Shown: positions 35,576-44,471, counted from the stretch's first letter. The stretch is DNA of 64,000 nucleotides from Bacillota bacterium (GCA_023416955.1 JAEZGM010000021.1:1-64000), one strand, 5' to 3'. Notes: generated from the sequence alone by a model not told the origin. Numbers and translations: made by a program.

Positions 35576-36340
35576 ATGAAATGGATTGTGCTGCATGAAA
35601 AAAGAATCGCAGCCGTGGTATGCTGCTGTGCTCTGATTGCGGCAGCGGCAGCAGTCACCGTGAGGAGCACTGTGGTAGCCATGGCACTCGCCCAAAACCA
35701 CGATTACCCCATACGGCGGGTACAGACGCAGGAAAAAAAGATTGCGCTTACATTCGACGCTGATACGGATGATAACGAAGCGCAGCGAATTCTCGATGTT
35801 TTACAAAGGTATCAAGTTAAATGCACTTTTTTTGCCGCCGGCGCGTGGGCGGAAAAATATCCTCAGATGCTCAGGCGGATTGCGGATGAAGGCCATGAAA
35901 TCGGGAACCATTCGGATACACACCCGCACATGAATAAGCTGCGGCAGGATGCCGCGCTCGCGCAGATGGCGGATTGCAGCCGAAAAATTGAGGCTGCGTC
36001 GGGCGTTCGCCCGGCGCTGTTCCGCTCGCCTTACGGGGAAGCAAGCCCTGAGGTGGTGCGCGGCGCGAGGTCGCTTTCCATGACTTCCGTCGGGTGGGAC
36101 ATCGACAGCTTTGACTGGCGGAATTACCCGCCAATGCATATTGCCAATCGGGTTATCAGCGAGGTAAAACCCGGTTCCATCGTATTGTTTCAGCTTGGTG
36201 CGCGAAATACCGCTGCTGCGCTGCCGCGGATTCTGACGACGCTGCAGTCGGAGGGCTATGAAATGGTAACGGTGTCACGGTTGATTCATCAGGAGCCGTG
36301 CATTATAAATGAGACCGGCGAGCAAATCCCTACGGGTTGA
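35576..36340 (+). CDS. Polysaccharide deacetylase (NodB domain), membrane-anchored
   Basis: A 254-residue protein with an N-terminal membrane anchor (about 10-30) and a NodB-type carbohydrate esterase 4 domain. Motif 1 is LTFDADTDDN, the metal His pair is HSDTHPHM (about 115-122), and motif 3 RSPYGEASPEV. The usual TFDDG is altered to TFDAD, as in PdaB-like proteins of spore formers, so it may act on peptidoglycan in sporulation. ATG follows GGAGGAAGTACC. The 3' end of the gene folds into a hairpin with 36340-36357. Confidence 0.85.
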   Translation: MKWIVLHEKRIAAVVCCCALIAAAAAVTVRSTVVAMALAQNHDYPIRRVQTQEKKIALTFDADTDDNEAQRILDVLQRYQVKCTFFAAGAWAEKYPQMLRRIADEGHEIGNHSDTHPHMNKLRQDAALAQMADCSRKIEAASGVRPALFRSPYGEASPEVVRGARSLSMTSVGWDIDSFDWRNYPPMHIANRVISEVKPGSIVLFQLGARNTAAALPRILTTLQSEGYEMVTVSRLIHQEPCIINETGEQIPTG

Positions 36341-36358
36341 ATTTGTTCGTCGGTCTCT
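36311..36358 (+). terminator. Hairpin at 3' end of polysaccharide deacetylase gene
   Basis: GAGACCGGCGAGCAAAT in the last codons pairs imperfectly with ATTTGTTCGTCGGTCTC beyond the stop. It overlaps the coding end, like many compact terminators, but the T-run is weak. Confidence 0.5.
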
Positions 36359-36457
36359 GCTATACTAAAATCATATAATGTAAGTTTAAATCCGATGGGA
36401 TCGTATGCGGATTTAATTTATCTTTTTATCATACTATTTTATAAGTGAGGTGTGGCA

Positions 36458-36691
36458 ATGGCTCGGATTATGGACATAAAAAAATGCGAACGCCCGGTTC
36501 GTGTCAACAGTAAAACGGTAATGGAAGTAAACTTTGACAGGCGGTATTTTTCCATGTGGGTGCATGCCGCCGGTCAAGAAGGCGGCGCGCAGGCAAATCC
36601 GCCCAGCATGCAGCTGGACGTGGAAAAAGCAAAGCGGCTTCGCGCGTACTTGACTGATTTCATAGAAGAGGAAAATGGCTCGGAATCTTAG
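36458..36691 (+). CDS. Small hypothetical protein
   Basis: A 77-residue soluble protein that I do not recognise. It is charged, with RPVRVNSKTVMEVNFDRRYF at the start and a helix DVEKAKRLRAYLTDFIEEE near the end. ATG at 36458 has GTGAGG about 8 bases upstream; a GTG six bases earlier is also in frame. Codon use looks like the neighbouring core genes. It precedes a TAGTCAG-family repeat at 36749-36819. Confidence 0.6.
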   Translation: MARIMDIKKCERPVRVNSKTVMEVNFDRRYFSMWVHAAGQEGGAQANPPSMQLDVEKAKRLRAYLTDFIEEENGSES

Positions 36692-36748
36692 TCGAGCGCT
36701 CTCGCAAGCTTGTTTTTCACACATAACTTCGGTTTGCAATTAAATTTT

Positions 36749-36819
36749 CATAGTCATTTCATTTTAGAAAACATCCAGGAAAATGGAGATTGATTTTGTT
36801 TTCAAATTAACTGACTATA
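36749..36819. repeat. MITE-like element, TAGTCAG family, copy A
   Basis: About 71 bp with ends CATAGTCATTTCA (from 36749) and AACTGACTATA (36809-36819). The right arm read inward, TATAGTCAGTTAATTTGAAA then CAATCTCCA, matches the left arm of copy B at 60001-60105. The TA at the right end fits a TA target duplication, as for IS630/Tc1-type non-autonomous elements. Confidence 0.6.
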
Positions 36820-36883
36820 TATCCACATATTTTATTTTTCGCCGCAAATAATGATGTTATCTTTTGGGAAAGCGGAGGAGAAA

Positions 36884-37426
36884 ATGAAATTCATTATTTT
36901 GTGCGGAAAAACAAGCGATACTTCGCTCAGCAAGGCCCTGATTCCCGTGTTGGAACGCAATGGCGGCGGCGTTTACTGCAGTGCCCGCAATCTGGTACGG
37001 TTCGGCGCCGGCGCGCCGGAGTTTTTTGTTTTTGACTGCGAAAAGTTACCGCAAATGGAATTGAAAAACGGAATTCTCTTATTTAAAAACAGTTTTGAAC
37101 AGCAGGAGCCCGTTTGCGTGCCGCCCGGATTTTCCTGTATCCTTGAGTCAAAAAACCAGCATGCCGCTTCAGCGTTGCAAGGTTCCGACGCGGCGGCGAT
37201 CACCTGCGGCACCGGCGCGAAGGATACACTCAGTATCGCCGCCCTGGATGAAAATACCGCCGCGCTAAGCCTGCAGCGCAGCATTTTCACTGTTGACGGA
37301 GCCATATTGGAGCCGCACGATTTTACGGTAGCTTTGAGCGCCGATCTCGGCCCTTACCGTATTCTGGCGGTCTGTGCTGTTTTGCTGATTTCCGGAATAA
37401 ATTCTGCCGATGGTTACAACATTTAG
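36884..37426 (+). CDS. Hypothetical protein of 180 residues
   Basis: A soluble protein that I do not recognise. It starts MKFIILCGKTSDTSLSKALI and contains ITCGTGAKDTLSIAALDEN near residue 104 and LSLQRSIFTVDGAILEPHDF near 132. The end is hydrophobic (YRILAVCAVLLISGIN). The CGTGxKDTL stretch faintly recalls the nucleotide-binding region of Mur-ligase-like proteins, but a P-loop is not clear. ATG at 36884 has GGAGGAG 4 bases upstream; an in-frame ATG at 36851 lacks a site. Confidence 0.65.
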   Translation: MKFIILCGKTSDTSLSKALIPVLERNGGGVYCSARNLVRFGAGAPEFFVFDCEKLPQMELKNGILLFKNSFEQQEPVCVPPGFSCILESKNQHAASALQGSDAAAITCGTGAKDTLSIAALDENTAALSLQRSIFTVDGAILEPHDFTVALSADLGPYRILAVCAVLLISGINSADGYNI

Positions 37427-37429
37427 TCA

Positions 37430-37554
37430 GGTCTTGTTTGTAAAAAGAAAAACAATCTTTTCTATTTATACTCAAAACAAATTCGCTTGATCGCACTGAT
37501 TTATGCTGCTGCTTTAGCCATTCGCACTATCCTCACCATTTTGCAAACAAGCCC
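37430..37554. repeat. Inverted repeat, 125 bp, upstream of SASP gene
   Basis: Arms GGTCTTGTTTGTAAAA (37430-37445) and TTTTGCAAACAAGCCC (37539-37554) match at 14 of 16 positions. It starts 4 bases after the stop of the 180-residue hypothetical gene. It may be a long-loop hairpin or the remains of a small mobile element. Confidence 0.4.
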
Positions 37555-37650
37555 TAGGTAGCCGCTGATTAAAGCAATTCTGAAGCCGCTCAGTCCAGTA
37601 TTTTCGCGGCTTCGAACTGCTGTTTGGCGACTTAATCATCGTTTACCTAG
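37554..37650. repeat. MITE-like palindromic element, 97 bp
   Basis: Terminal inverted repeats CTAGGTAGCCGCTGATTAA (37554-37572) and TTAATCATCGTTTACCTAG (37632-37650) match at 16 of 19 positions. An inner perfect pair GAAGCCGC (37582-37589) and GCGGCTTC (37606-37613) lies between. No coding potential. It abuts the 125-bp inverted repeat, and together they fill most of the 329-bp gap between the hypothetical and SASP genes. Confidence 0.5.
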
Positions 37651-37663
37651 AAAAAATTAACAT

Positions 37664-37692
37664 TCATAATGACATTACATTTACGCACAATA
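37664..37692 (+). promoter_or_regulatory. Possible forespore (sigma-G-like) promoter of SASP gene
   Basis: TCATA (37664-37668), 17 bases, CACAATA (37686-37692). This is close to the sigma-G/F pattern GMATR-N17-CATAMTA and sits 64 bases upstream of the SASP start, as expected for a spore-protein gene. Confidence 0.45.
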
Positions 37693-37755
37693 GGAAAGCA
37701 AACGCAAATCGTAAATGAATCAATTCATTAATTTATCATTAAGGAGTGTTGTATT

Positions 37756-37953
37756 ATGGCGAGCACTAGTAACAAACACGTAGTTCCCGAGGCAAAGGCT
37801 GGACTTGACAAGTTTAAGATGGAAGCTGCATCCGAAGTCGGCGTAAACCTGAAGTCGGGTTACAATGGTGACTTAACTTCCAGAGAAGCCGGTTCTGTCG
37901 GCGGCCAGATGGTTAAGAAAATGATTCAAAGTTATGAGGAAGGCTTGAAATAA
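37756..37953 (+). CDS. Small acid-soluble spore protein, alpha/beta type
   Basis: A 65-residue alpha/beta-type SASP, which coats and protects DNA in dormant spores. The two conserved helices are seen as EAKAGLDKFKMEAASEVGVN, where the KME..EVG cleavage region for the germination protease is visible, and GDLTSREAGSVGGQMVKKMI. The length and order fit the family. ATG follows AAGGAGTG. A terminator follows at 37968-37995. This gene is the main evidence that the organism forms endospores. Confidence 0.95.
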   Translation: MASTSNKHVVPEAKAGLDKFKMEAASEVGVNLKSGYNGDLTSREAGSVGGQMVKKMIQSYEEGLK

Positions 37954-37967
37954 AGCTTTTCAAATCA

Positions 37968-37998
37968 AAGCGCCATGCCAACAGGCATGGCGCTTCTT
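37968..37998 (+). terminator. Terminator of SASP gene
   Basis: Perfect 12-bp arms AAGCGCCATGCC (37968-37979) and GGCATGGCGCTT (37984-37995) around AACA, followed by CTTCT. It may serve both convergent genes. Confidence 0.8.
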
Positions 37999-38017
37999 CT
38001 ATGAAATGAATTTTTGT

Positions 38018-38425
38018 TCAGCTTTCATAATCTTCAATGATCTGGTTCAGCTTGTCCGTACTGTAAACCTTGATGCCCGTGCTGAGCGCCTCCTGATCAG
38101 CGGCAGGAAGGGAAAATACATCCACATCGATTTCCTGATAAGGAGTGGGGTCATCGTTGTAAAAAACACCGATACGGCCCTCGTATTCTTTTACTGTGTA
38201 TATCGTGCTTCTGCTCTGCTCAATGCTGCTCTGCTCAACCCCGCCCTTCATTGCGTCAATTTCGCTGCTTTCTTGACTTGGTGGCGTAATTGCTGTAGAA
38301 TTAGACGATATATTCGAGGCTGTTGTTTCGGAAGCCGTGTAATTGTGATTGCGAGGATACTGCACGTAGAGCAGCACCACAAAGAATGCGGCAATGCAGA
38401 GCAACAGGATAGACGCTTTTTTCAC
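38018..38425 (-). CDS. BofC C-terminal-domain-like membrane-anchored protein
   Basis: A 135-residue protein with an N-terminal membrane helix (SILLLCIAAFFVVLLYVQY) and a Ser/Thr-rich linker. The C-terminal domain (about 75-135), including YTVKEYEGRIGVFYNDD and DVDVFSLPAADQEAL, matches the BofC-C-like domain common in Clostridia. BofC proteins in Bacillus modulate the SpoIVB signalling protease in sporulation. GTG at 38425-38423 with GAGGTGAT upstream is preferred over the GTG at 38434. It lies convergent to the SASP gene and divergent from the PBP gene. Confidence 0.75.
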   Translation of the reverse strand: MKKASILLLCIAAFFVVLLYVQYPRNHNYTASETTASNISSNSTAITPPSQESSEIDAMKGGVEQSSIEQSRSTIYTVKEYEGRIGVFYNDDPTPYQEIDVDVFSLPAADQEALSTGIKVYSTDKLNQIIEDYES

Positions 38426-38519
38426 TGATATCACCTCGAGGGTATTATTTGAAAAAATTGGTAAATTTATTCATTATCGTGCATAAATCAGAAGAATTAC
38501 CGTCAGGAGGTGGCTTCCG

Positions 38520-40892
38520 GTGCGAAAAACAGATATCAGCCGGTACGACGGGCACAAGAAAAAGGATTACGCCGCCATATCACCAAAATCACTCGGTAAA
38601 ATTATTTTAAAAGCATTTTTGACTTTTTTTACGATCTTGGTGATTACCGGCCTTATTGTTTCTGTTTCTTTGTTTTCCTTTATTCTCAGCATGAAAGACG
38701 AGTCCGTAAACTATGACCTTAAGAAGCTGCAGCTGAACTACACCAGTTTTATATACGTGAATGGGCCGAACGATGACACTGAACACCCCGTTCAGTATCA
38801 AAGTCTGTACAGTACGGAAAACAGGGTGTGGGTGGACTATGACAAGATTCCCCAGTCGATGAAAGACGCAATCGTCGCGATCGAGGATAAGCGTTTCTGG
38901 GAACATAAGGGCGTTGACTGGTACCGAACCTTTGGGGCGGTTACGCAGCTTTTCACCAACGGAGGGAGCTATGGCGGCTCTACCATTACACAGCAGTTGA
39001 TTAAAAACGTAACAGGCGATAACGATGTGAGCCTGACCCGAAAGGGAAAAGAGATTTTCCGCGCGCTGAACCTTGAAAAAAGATACAGTAAGGAAGAAAT
39101 TTTGGCTGCTTATTTAAATGTCGTTAACTTCGGCAGCGGAAGCAACGGCGTTCAAACGGCGGCAAACCTGTATTTCGGCAAAGATATTCAGGACTGCGAT
39201 ATTGCGCAATGCGCTGCAATTGCGGGCATTACGCAGAATCCGACGAAGTATTCGCCTTTGGTGAATCCGGAGCAGAATAAAATCCGGCAACAGACGGTTT
39301 TGACGGCAATGTATGACCAGGGGAAAATTACCGACGCTGAGTACAAGAAAGCGATGGCTGAATCCGAGCACATGACTTTTGTGGGCAAGAAAAATAACAG
39401 TGCGGTAAATAATGTGCCCATTTGGAACTGGTACATGGATACTGTGTTTGAAGATGTGAAAAACGGCCTGATGGAAACTTACAATTGCTCCAACGACAAA
39501 GCCGTTGATATGATGTACCACGACGGATTGAAAATTTACGCCGCAATGGATTCGAATCTGCAGAACATAGCGGAGGAGACGCTGACGTCCGACAAGGTGT
39601 TCGGCAGCAATAAAAAGCTGCAGGCAGGTTACCTCGCCATGGATTACTCGGGGCGTGTGCTTGCTACGGTCGGCGCCCGGGGCGCAAAGACGAGCAACCG
39701 CGTGTGGAGCAACGCAACGGATGCGCAAAGGCAGCCCGGTTCCACCATTAAACCGCTTGCGGTTTACAGTCAGGCGGTCGAGACCGGAAAATACAACTAT
39801 TCCTCAATGCTGAACGATACTCCGCTGGATAACTGGTTTTCTGACGGCAGCGCGGGCCCGAAAAACGCGGGTCCCGGCAATACCAGCGGCAAGTACTGGG
39901 GCTCCGTCACGATAGAGTTTGCGCTGGAGCGCTCATTGAACGCTGCCGCGGCGCAGTTGGGAAACGCCATCACACCAAACGTCAGCTTTACTTTTTTGAA
40001 GAATAAGCTGGAATTTACCAGCCTGCTGCCGGCCGATAACAACCGCGCGCCAATGGCCGTCGGCGGTTTGAGCAAAGGTGTAACCGTAAGGGAAATGGTG
40101 TCGGGCTACCAGATGTTCGGCAACGGCGGAAAATACTATAAGCCTTATACTTTCTATCATGTAGACGACCATGACGGAAATGTCATACTGGACAACAGAA
40201 AGAGTATTTCCAAACAGGCGATCAATTCCGCAACAGCTTCCATCATGCATCGTCTTTTGAATAATGTTATTACCGGCACTTACGGCACCGGTAAAAGGGC
40301 GGCAATCAGCGGCTGGGAGGTATTCGGCAAAACCGGTACCACCAACGAGAATAAGGACAGCTGGTTCGTCGGAGGAACACCGTATGCTGTAGCGGGTATT
40401 TGGACGGGTTATCCCAAACCGGCTACCATTGACGGAACATCTGCGACTTACGCTGCAACCACTTGGAAGAGCATCATGACAAAATACCTGAAGGACAAAG
40501 AGAAAATTAAGTTTACCTATGATCCAAACGTGGTGTCGGCTCAGTATTGCACAAAAACCGGGTTGCTCGCAAATCCGGAATCGGATACGGACACCATGAC
40601 CGGATGGTATGACAAAAATAACATGCCCGCCGTGTGCAGCGGCGTTCACCCGGGCGAAAGTTCCATTCCTGCTTCCAGCTCCGCGGTTTCCAGTGGAGCG
40701 AGCAGTTCGGAGGCCGGTTCGGAAGTGAGCTCACAGACCGGTTCGGAAAATTCGGCGGATTCCGGCTCCGAGACCTCCAATATACCGGGAGAATCCTCAA
40801 CAGAAAGCAGTTCCAAACCGGGAAATGGAAACCAGGATTCAAAGCCGGGAAAGGGAAATCAAGACTCGCAGCCGATTACTCCTGCGGATTGA
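38520..40892 (+). CDS. Class A penicillin-binding protein (transglycosylase/transpeptidase)
   Basis: A 790-residue bifunctional peptidoglycan synthase. It has a short cytoplasmic tail and one membrane helix (about 34-60). The GT51 glycosyltransferase domain carries IVAIEDKRFWEHKGVDWYRT with the catalytic Glu, then GGSTITQQLIKN. The transpeptidase domain has SxxK as GSTIK, SxN in RSLNAAA, and KTG in FGKTGTTNE. A 70-residue Ser/Gly/Glu-rich tail follows, probably a disordered wall-spanning end. It starts with GTG after AGGAGG. Active-site motifs are intact. Confidence 0.95.
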   Translation: MRKTDISRYDGHKKKDYAAISPKSLGKIILKAFLTFFTILVITGLIVSVSLFSFILSMKDESVNYDLKKLQLNYTSFIYVNGPNDDTEHPVQYQSLYSTENRVWVDYDKIPQSMKDAIVAIEDKRFWEHKGVDWYRTFGAVTQLFTNGGSYGGSTITQQLIKNVTGDNDVSLTRKGKEIFRALNLEKRYSKEEILAAYLNVVNFGSGSNGVQTAANLYFGKDIQDCDIAQCAAIAGITQNPTKYSPLVNPEQNKIRQQTVLTAMYDQGKITDAEYKKAMAESEHMTFVGKKNNSAVNNVPIWNWYMDTVFEDVKNGLMETYNCSNDKAVDMMYHDGLKIYAAMDSNLQNIAEETLTSDKVFGSNKKLQAGYLAMDYSGRVLATVGARGAKTSNRVWSNATDAQRQPGSTIKPLAVYSQAVETGKYNYSSMLNDTPLDNWFSDGSAGPKNAGPGNTSGKYWGSVTIEFALERSLNAAAAQLGNAITPNVSFTFLKNKLEFTSLLPADNNRAPMAVGGLSKGVTVREMVSGYQMFGNGGKYYKPYTFYHVDDHDGNVILDNRKSISKQAINSATASIMHRLLNNVITGTYGTGKRAAISGWEVFGKTGTTNENKDSWFVGGTPYAVAGIWTGYPKPATIDGTSATYAATTWKSIMTKYLKDKEKIKFTYDPNVVSAQYCTKTGLLANPESDTDTMTGWYDKNNMPAVCSGVHPGESSIPASSSAVSSGASSSEAGSEVSSQTGSENSADSGSETSNIPGESSTESSSKPGNGNQDSKPGKGNQDSQPITPAD

Positions 40893-40898
40893 CACCCG

Positions 40899-40940
40899 CA
40901 AAGGATGCAGATACCCGAATGGTATCTGCATCCTTTGTAA
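40899..40940 (+). terminator. Terminator of class A PBP gene
   Basis: A perfect 17-bp stem CAAAGGATGCAGATACC (40899-40915) with 40921-40937 around CGAAT, followed by TAAAATT. Confidence 0.75.
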
Positions 40941-41047
40941 AATTCGGTTGAATATTGTACTCGAACATGGTAAACTGTTAAAGTGTTTAAGTTTCTGATT
41001 TTACATATTATAGAAGAATTGAATAGAATACATAAGGGGTGTATGAT

Positions 41048-42292
41048 ATGGTGGAAATAGCCGTAATGGGTTATGGGGTTGTCGGCTCCGGCGTGGTGGA
41101 GGTTCTGACGAATCATACTGAAAATATTGCTAAACGGGCCAAAGATGAAATTGGAATTCGATATATTCTGAACAGGCATGATGATCCCGAAAGCCCGTAT
41201 ACGGAGAAATTTACGAAGTCATTTGACACCATTCTCAATGACCCCGACGTGAAAATTGTGGTTGAGGCGATGGGTGGCATCCATCCCGCATATGATTATG
41301 TGAAGCGCTGCCTGGAGGCAGGGAAGAGCGTGGTTACCTCCAATAAAGAGCTGGTTGCCGCTAAGGGTGCGGAGCTTTTGGGCATTGCACAGAAAAACAA
41401 CCTGAACTTTTTATTTGAAGCCAGTGTGGGCGGGGGTATCCCGATTATCCGTCCGATCAGCCAGTGCCTTGCCGCGAATGACGTGATTGAAATTGCCGGA
41501 ATTCTGAACGGTACGACGAATTTTATCCTGACGAAAATGATCCGTGAACAGATGAGCTTTCAGAAAGCGCTTTCTATAGCGCAGGAGTTTGGGTATGCGG
41601 AGCGCGACCCAACCGCGGATGTCGAGGGGCACGATGCCTGCCGTAAAATCTGCATTCTGGCTTCGCTTGCCTACGGCAAACATGTTTACCCCGAACAGGT
41701 GCATACGGAAGGCATTACAAATATCACGCTTGCCGACGTGGAGTATGCTTCAAAGTGGGGTGGTGTGGTCAAACTGATTGCTCAGGTGAAGATGATGAAC
41801 AACGGGAAGCTGCAGGCTGCGGTGTGTCCGATGTTTGTACCGCATGAAAGTCAGCTTGCCACAGTGGATGATGTGTTCAATGGCATTATGGTACGCGGCG
41901 ATTCCACCGGAGACGTGGTGTTCTACGGAAAAGGTGCCGGAAAGTTTCCGACTGCCAGTGCTGTTGTGGCCGATGTAATTGACTGCGTAAAGCATTTTAA
42001 AGCGAGAAAATACCTGTACTGGGAAGAAGGCTCGCCGGATTATGTAGACGACTATCGTCTGGACGAATTCAGTGTGTTTGTCCGCGCAACCGCGGCGCAG
42101 GAAGATACCGCGTGGGAAACCGTGCAAAAGTATTTCGGCGATATAACACGCCTGACCCGCAAAGACCCGGAGAAGGGTGAGTTCGCGTTTGTAACCGGAG
42201 TGATGCAGGAAAAGGAAATTGAAAACGGACTTTCACGTCTTGAAGCCGAAGAAATCACCATAGGGAATGCAATTCGCATTGGCGATCTGTAA
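41048..42292 (+). CDS. hom: Homoserine dehydrogenase
   Basis: A 414-residue NAD(P)-dependent enzyme that reduces aspartate semialdehyde to homoserine, the branch point for threonine and methionine. It shows the Rossmann motif VMGYGVVGSGVVEVL at the N-terminus. The substrate site includes TSNKELVAAKG near residue 100 and GILNGTTNFILTKM near 154, with the catalytic region EFGYAERDPTADVEG. A C-terminal ACT-like domain of about 75 residues suggests feedback by threonine. ATG at 41048 with AAGGGG 8 bases upstream is chosen over the GTG at 41039. First gene of hom-thrB-lysC. Confidence 0.95.
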   Translation: MVEIAVMGYGVVGSGVVEVLTNHTENIAKRAKDEIGIRYILNRHDDPESPYTEKFTKSFDTILNDPDVKIVVEAMGGIHPAYDYVKRCLEAGKSVVTSNKELVAAKGAELLGIAQKNNLNFLFEASVGGGIPIIRPISQCLAANDVIEIAGILNGTTNFILTKMIREQMSFQKALSIAQEFGYAERDPTADVEGHDACRKICILASLAYGKHVYPEQVHTEGITNITLADVEYASKWGGVVKLIAQVKMMNNGKLQAAVCPMFVPHESQLATVDDVFNGIMVRGDSTGDVVFYGKGAGKFPTASAVVADVIDCVKHFKARKYLYWEEGSPDYVDDYRLDEFSVFVRATAAQEDTAWETVQKYFGDITRLTRKDPEKGEFAFVTGVMQEKEIENGLSRLEAEEITIGNAIRIGDL

Positions 42293-42316
42293 TATATTTT
42301 ATAGGATGTTGATAAT

Positions 42317-43213
42317 ATGATTCGAATTCAGGTGCCGGCAACCAGTGCCAACCTCGGTTCCGGCTTCGACTCCCTTGGCATAGCGCTGACTCTTTATAAT
42401 CAGGTCTGGATGGAAGAATCCGATACCGTCGATATTACATCCCGTGATGAGATTGTAATTCCCACCGACGAAAGCAATCTGATTTACTGGGCGGCGGGAA
42501 GAGTCTACGAGCAGTGCGGAAGAAAGCTTCCGGGGCTCAGGATTATTCAGGAAAACAATATTCCCATGGCGCGCGGTTTGGGCAGCAGCTCCGCCTGTAT
42601 CGTTGCGGGAATCCTTGGCGCAAACCGGATTTTGGGCGGCCCGCTTTCCCGACAGGATCTTATCAATCTGGCGGCTGAAATCGAAGGGCACCCCGATAAT
42701 ACCACTCCCGCGATTGAAGGTGGTCTGGCTGCTTCCGCGATTGAAGCGGGCAGGGTGTATAGCGTCAGTGTACCCGTTTCCGAAAAAATCCGCTTTGTGC
42801 TGTTTATTCCGCCGTTTGAGCTGAAAACAGAAAAAGCCCGTTCCGTGCTGCCACAGCAGTACTCCAGAAGCGACGCGGTTTACAATCTTTCGCGTTCGGC
42901 CTTAATGGCAGCTTCCCTGTTTTCGGGTAAGCTGGAAAACCTGCGCGTTGCTGTGCAGGATAAGATTCATCAGCCCTACCGTGCAGGGCTGATCGAAAAT
43001 CTTGACAGCGTTTTTCGTCTCAGCTACGAGCTGGGTTCTCTCGGAACTTACGTCAGCGGCGCGGGGCCAACCATTATCTCGATGATTGATGCCGACGCCA
43101 CTGAAAATTTCAGCAAATACGCTGCGGCGCATCTGGAGGAAAAGGGCATTGCCGGGTGGCAGATTAAAGTGCTCGATACCGATGCGGACGGGGCGCAGAT
43201 AGCGATAGAATAA
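42317..43213 (+). CDS. thrB: Homoserine kinase
   Basis: A 298-residue GHMP kinase that phosphorylates homoserine for threonine synthesis. Motif 1 is VPATSANLGSGFDSLGIAL at the N-terminus, the ATP loop is MARGLGSSSACIVAGILGAN near residue 83, and motif 3 is GTYVSGAGPTIISM near 245. It starts 24 bases after hom and 30 bases before lysC. Threonine synthase (thrC) is not in the window. Confidence 0.96.
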   Translation: MIRIQVPATSANLGSGFDSLGIALTLYNQVWMEESDTVDITSRDEIVIPTDESNLIYWAAGRVYEQCGRKLPGLRIIQENNIPMARGLGSSSACIVAGILGANRILGGPLSRQDLINLAAEIEGHPDNTTPAIEGGLAASAIEAGRVYSVSVPVSEKIRFVLFIPPFELKTEKARSVLPQQYSRSDAVYNLSRSALMAASLFSGKLENLRVAVQDKIHQPYRAGLIENLDSVFRLSYELGSLGTYVSGAGPTIISMIDADATENFSKYAAAHLEEKGIAGWQIKVLDTDADGAQIAIE

Positions 43214-43243
43214 CTTTATCAAAGATTTGGGGGACAGAACCTT

Positions 43244-44464
43244 ATGAGCCTGATTGTCCAGAAGTTTGGCGGCAGTTCCGTTGCGAACGCTGAACGCTTG
43301 TTCAACGTTGCGGATATTGTCACGAAGACTTATGCGGCGGGCAACGATGTTGTTGTGGTGGTTTCCGCACAGGGCGACACCACGGACGATTTGATTGCAA
43401 AAGCCAAGGAAGTTAACACAAATGCCTCAAAAAGAGAAATGGATATGCTTCTTACCGCCGGTGAGCAGATGTCCGCTTCGCTTCTCGCCATGGCCGTCGA
43501 AAAGCTGGGTTTTCCGGTTGTTTCGCTTTTGGGGTGGCAGGCCGGCTTTCACACAAGCTCCGCTTATGGCGGCGCGCGGATTAAGCGTGTCGTGCCCGAT
43601 CGGATTCAAAAGGAAATCGACAAGAAAAATATCGTGATTGTAACCGGATTTCAGGGAATTAACCGGTATGATGATATGACAACGCTGGGGCGCGGCGGCT
43701 CCGACACCAGCGCGGTCGCGATTGCGGCGGTGCTGAACGCGGATTTATGCCAGATTTACACCGATGTGGAGGGCGTGTTCACAGCGGATCCCCGCAAGGT
43801 GAAAAACGCAAGAAAGCTGGATGTCATTTCCTATGATGAAATGCTGGAGCTTGCTTCCCTTGGCGCACAGGTGCTGAATAACCGTTCTGTTGAAATGGCT
43901 AAAAAATACGATATTGAGCTTGAAGTCCTTTCCAGCATGACCCGAAAACCCGGAACAATTGTTAAGGAGGCCAAAAAAATGGAAAAAATGCTCATCAGCG
44001 GGATCGCCAAGGATGAAGACGTTGCCCGTGTCTCTATTATCGGAGTGCCGGATCGTCCGGGTCTTGCATTCAAAATATTTTCTAAGCTTTCTGCTAAAAG
44101 CATCAACGTTGATATTATCTTGCAGTCTGTCGGAAGAAACGGAACGAAGGACATCAGCTTTACAACAAGCCTTGCAAACCTGAGTGAAGCGATGGAGATT
44201 TTGAATCCATATGTGGAATTGATCGGCGCCACAAGTGTTGTTTATGACGATCAGGTCGCGAAGGTCTCCATTGTCGGCGCGGGTATGGAAACGCATCCCG
44301 GCATTGCCGCGCAGATGTTTGAATCCCTGTTCGAAGCCAACATTAATATCCAAATGATTGCGACCAGCGAAATTAAAATTTCCGTTCTGATTAACCGTAT
44401 TGATGCCGACAAAGCGGTAAGTGCAGTTCATAATAAGTTCTTCAGCGATAATATTCGTGCATAA
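43244..44464 (+). CDS. lysC: Aspartate kinase
   Basis: A 406-residue aspartokinase, first step of the Lys/Thr/Met pathway. The N-terminal VQKFGGSSVANAERL, the TTLGRGGSDTSAVAIA active-site stretch near residue 147, and YTDVEGVFTADPR near 172 are all intact. Two C-terminal ACT domains (about 265-405) give allosteric control, typical of lysine- or lysine/threonine-inhibited monofunctional enzymes. The SSMTRKPGTIV segment marks the domain junction. Last gene of the operon, followed by a strong terminator. Confidence 0.96.
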   Translation: MSLIVQKFGGSSVANAERLFNVADIVTKTYAAGNDVVVVVSAQGDTTDDLIAKAKEVNTNASKREMDMLLTAGEQMSASLLAMAVEKLGFPVVSLLGWQAGFHTSSAYGGARIKRVVPDRIQKEIDKKNIVIVTGFQGINRYDDMTTLGRGGSDTSAVAIAAVLNADLCQIYTDVEGVFTADPRKVKNARKLDVISYDEMLELASLGAQVLNNRSVEMAKKYDIELEVLSSMTRKPGTIVKEAKKMEKMLISGIAKDEDVARVSIIGVPDRPGLAFKIFSKLSAKSINVDIILQSVGRNGTKDISFTTSLANLSEAMEILNPYVELIGATSVVYDDQVAKVSIVGAGMETHPGIAAQMFESLFEANINIQMIATSEIKISVLINRIDADKAVSAVHNKFFSDNIRA

Positions 44465-44471
44465 ATAGAAA

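Noticed and set aside
40938..41047. T-box or riboswitch upstream of hom
   Set aside because: The leader is only about 110 bases. I see no T-box motif or terminator/antiterminator pair.
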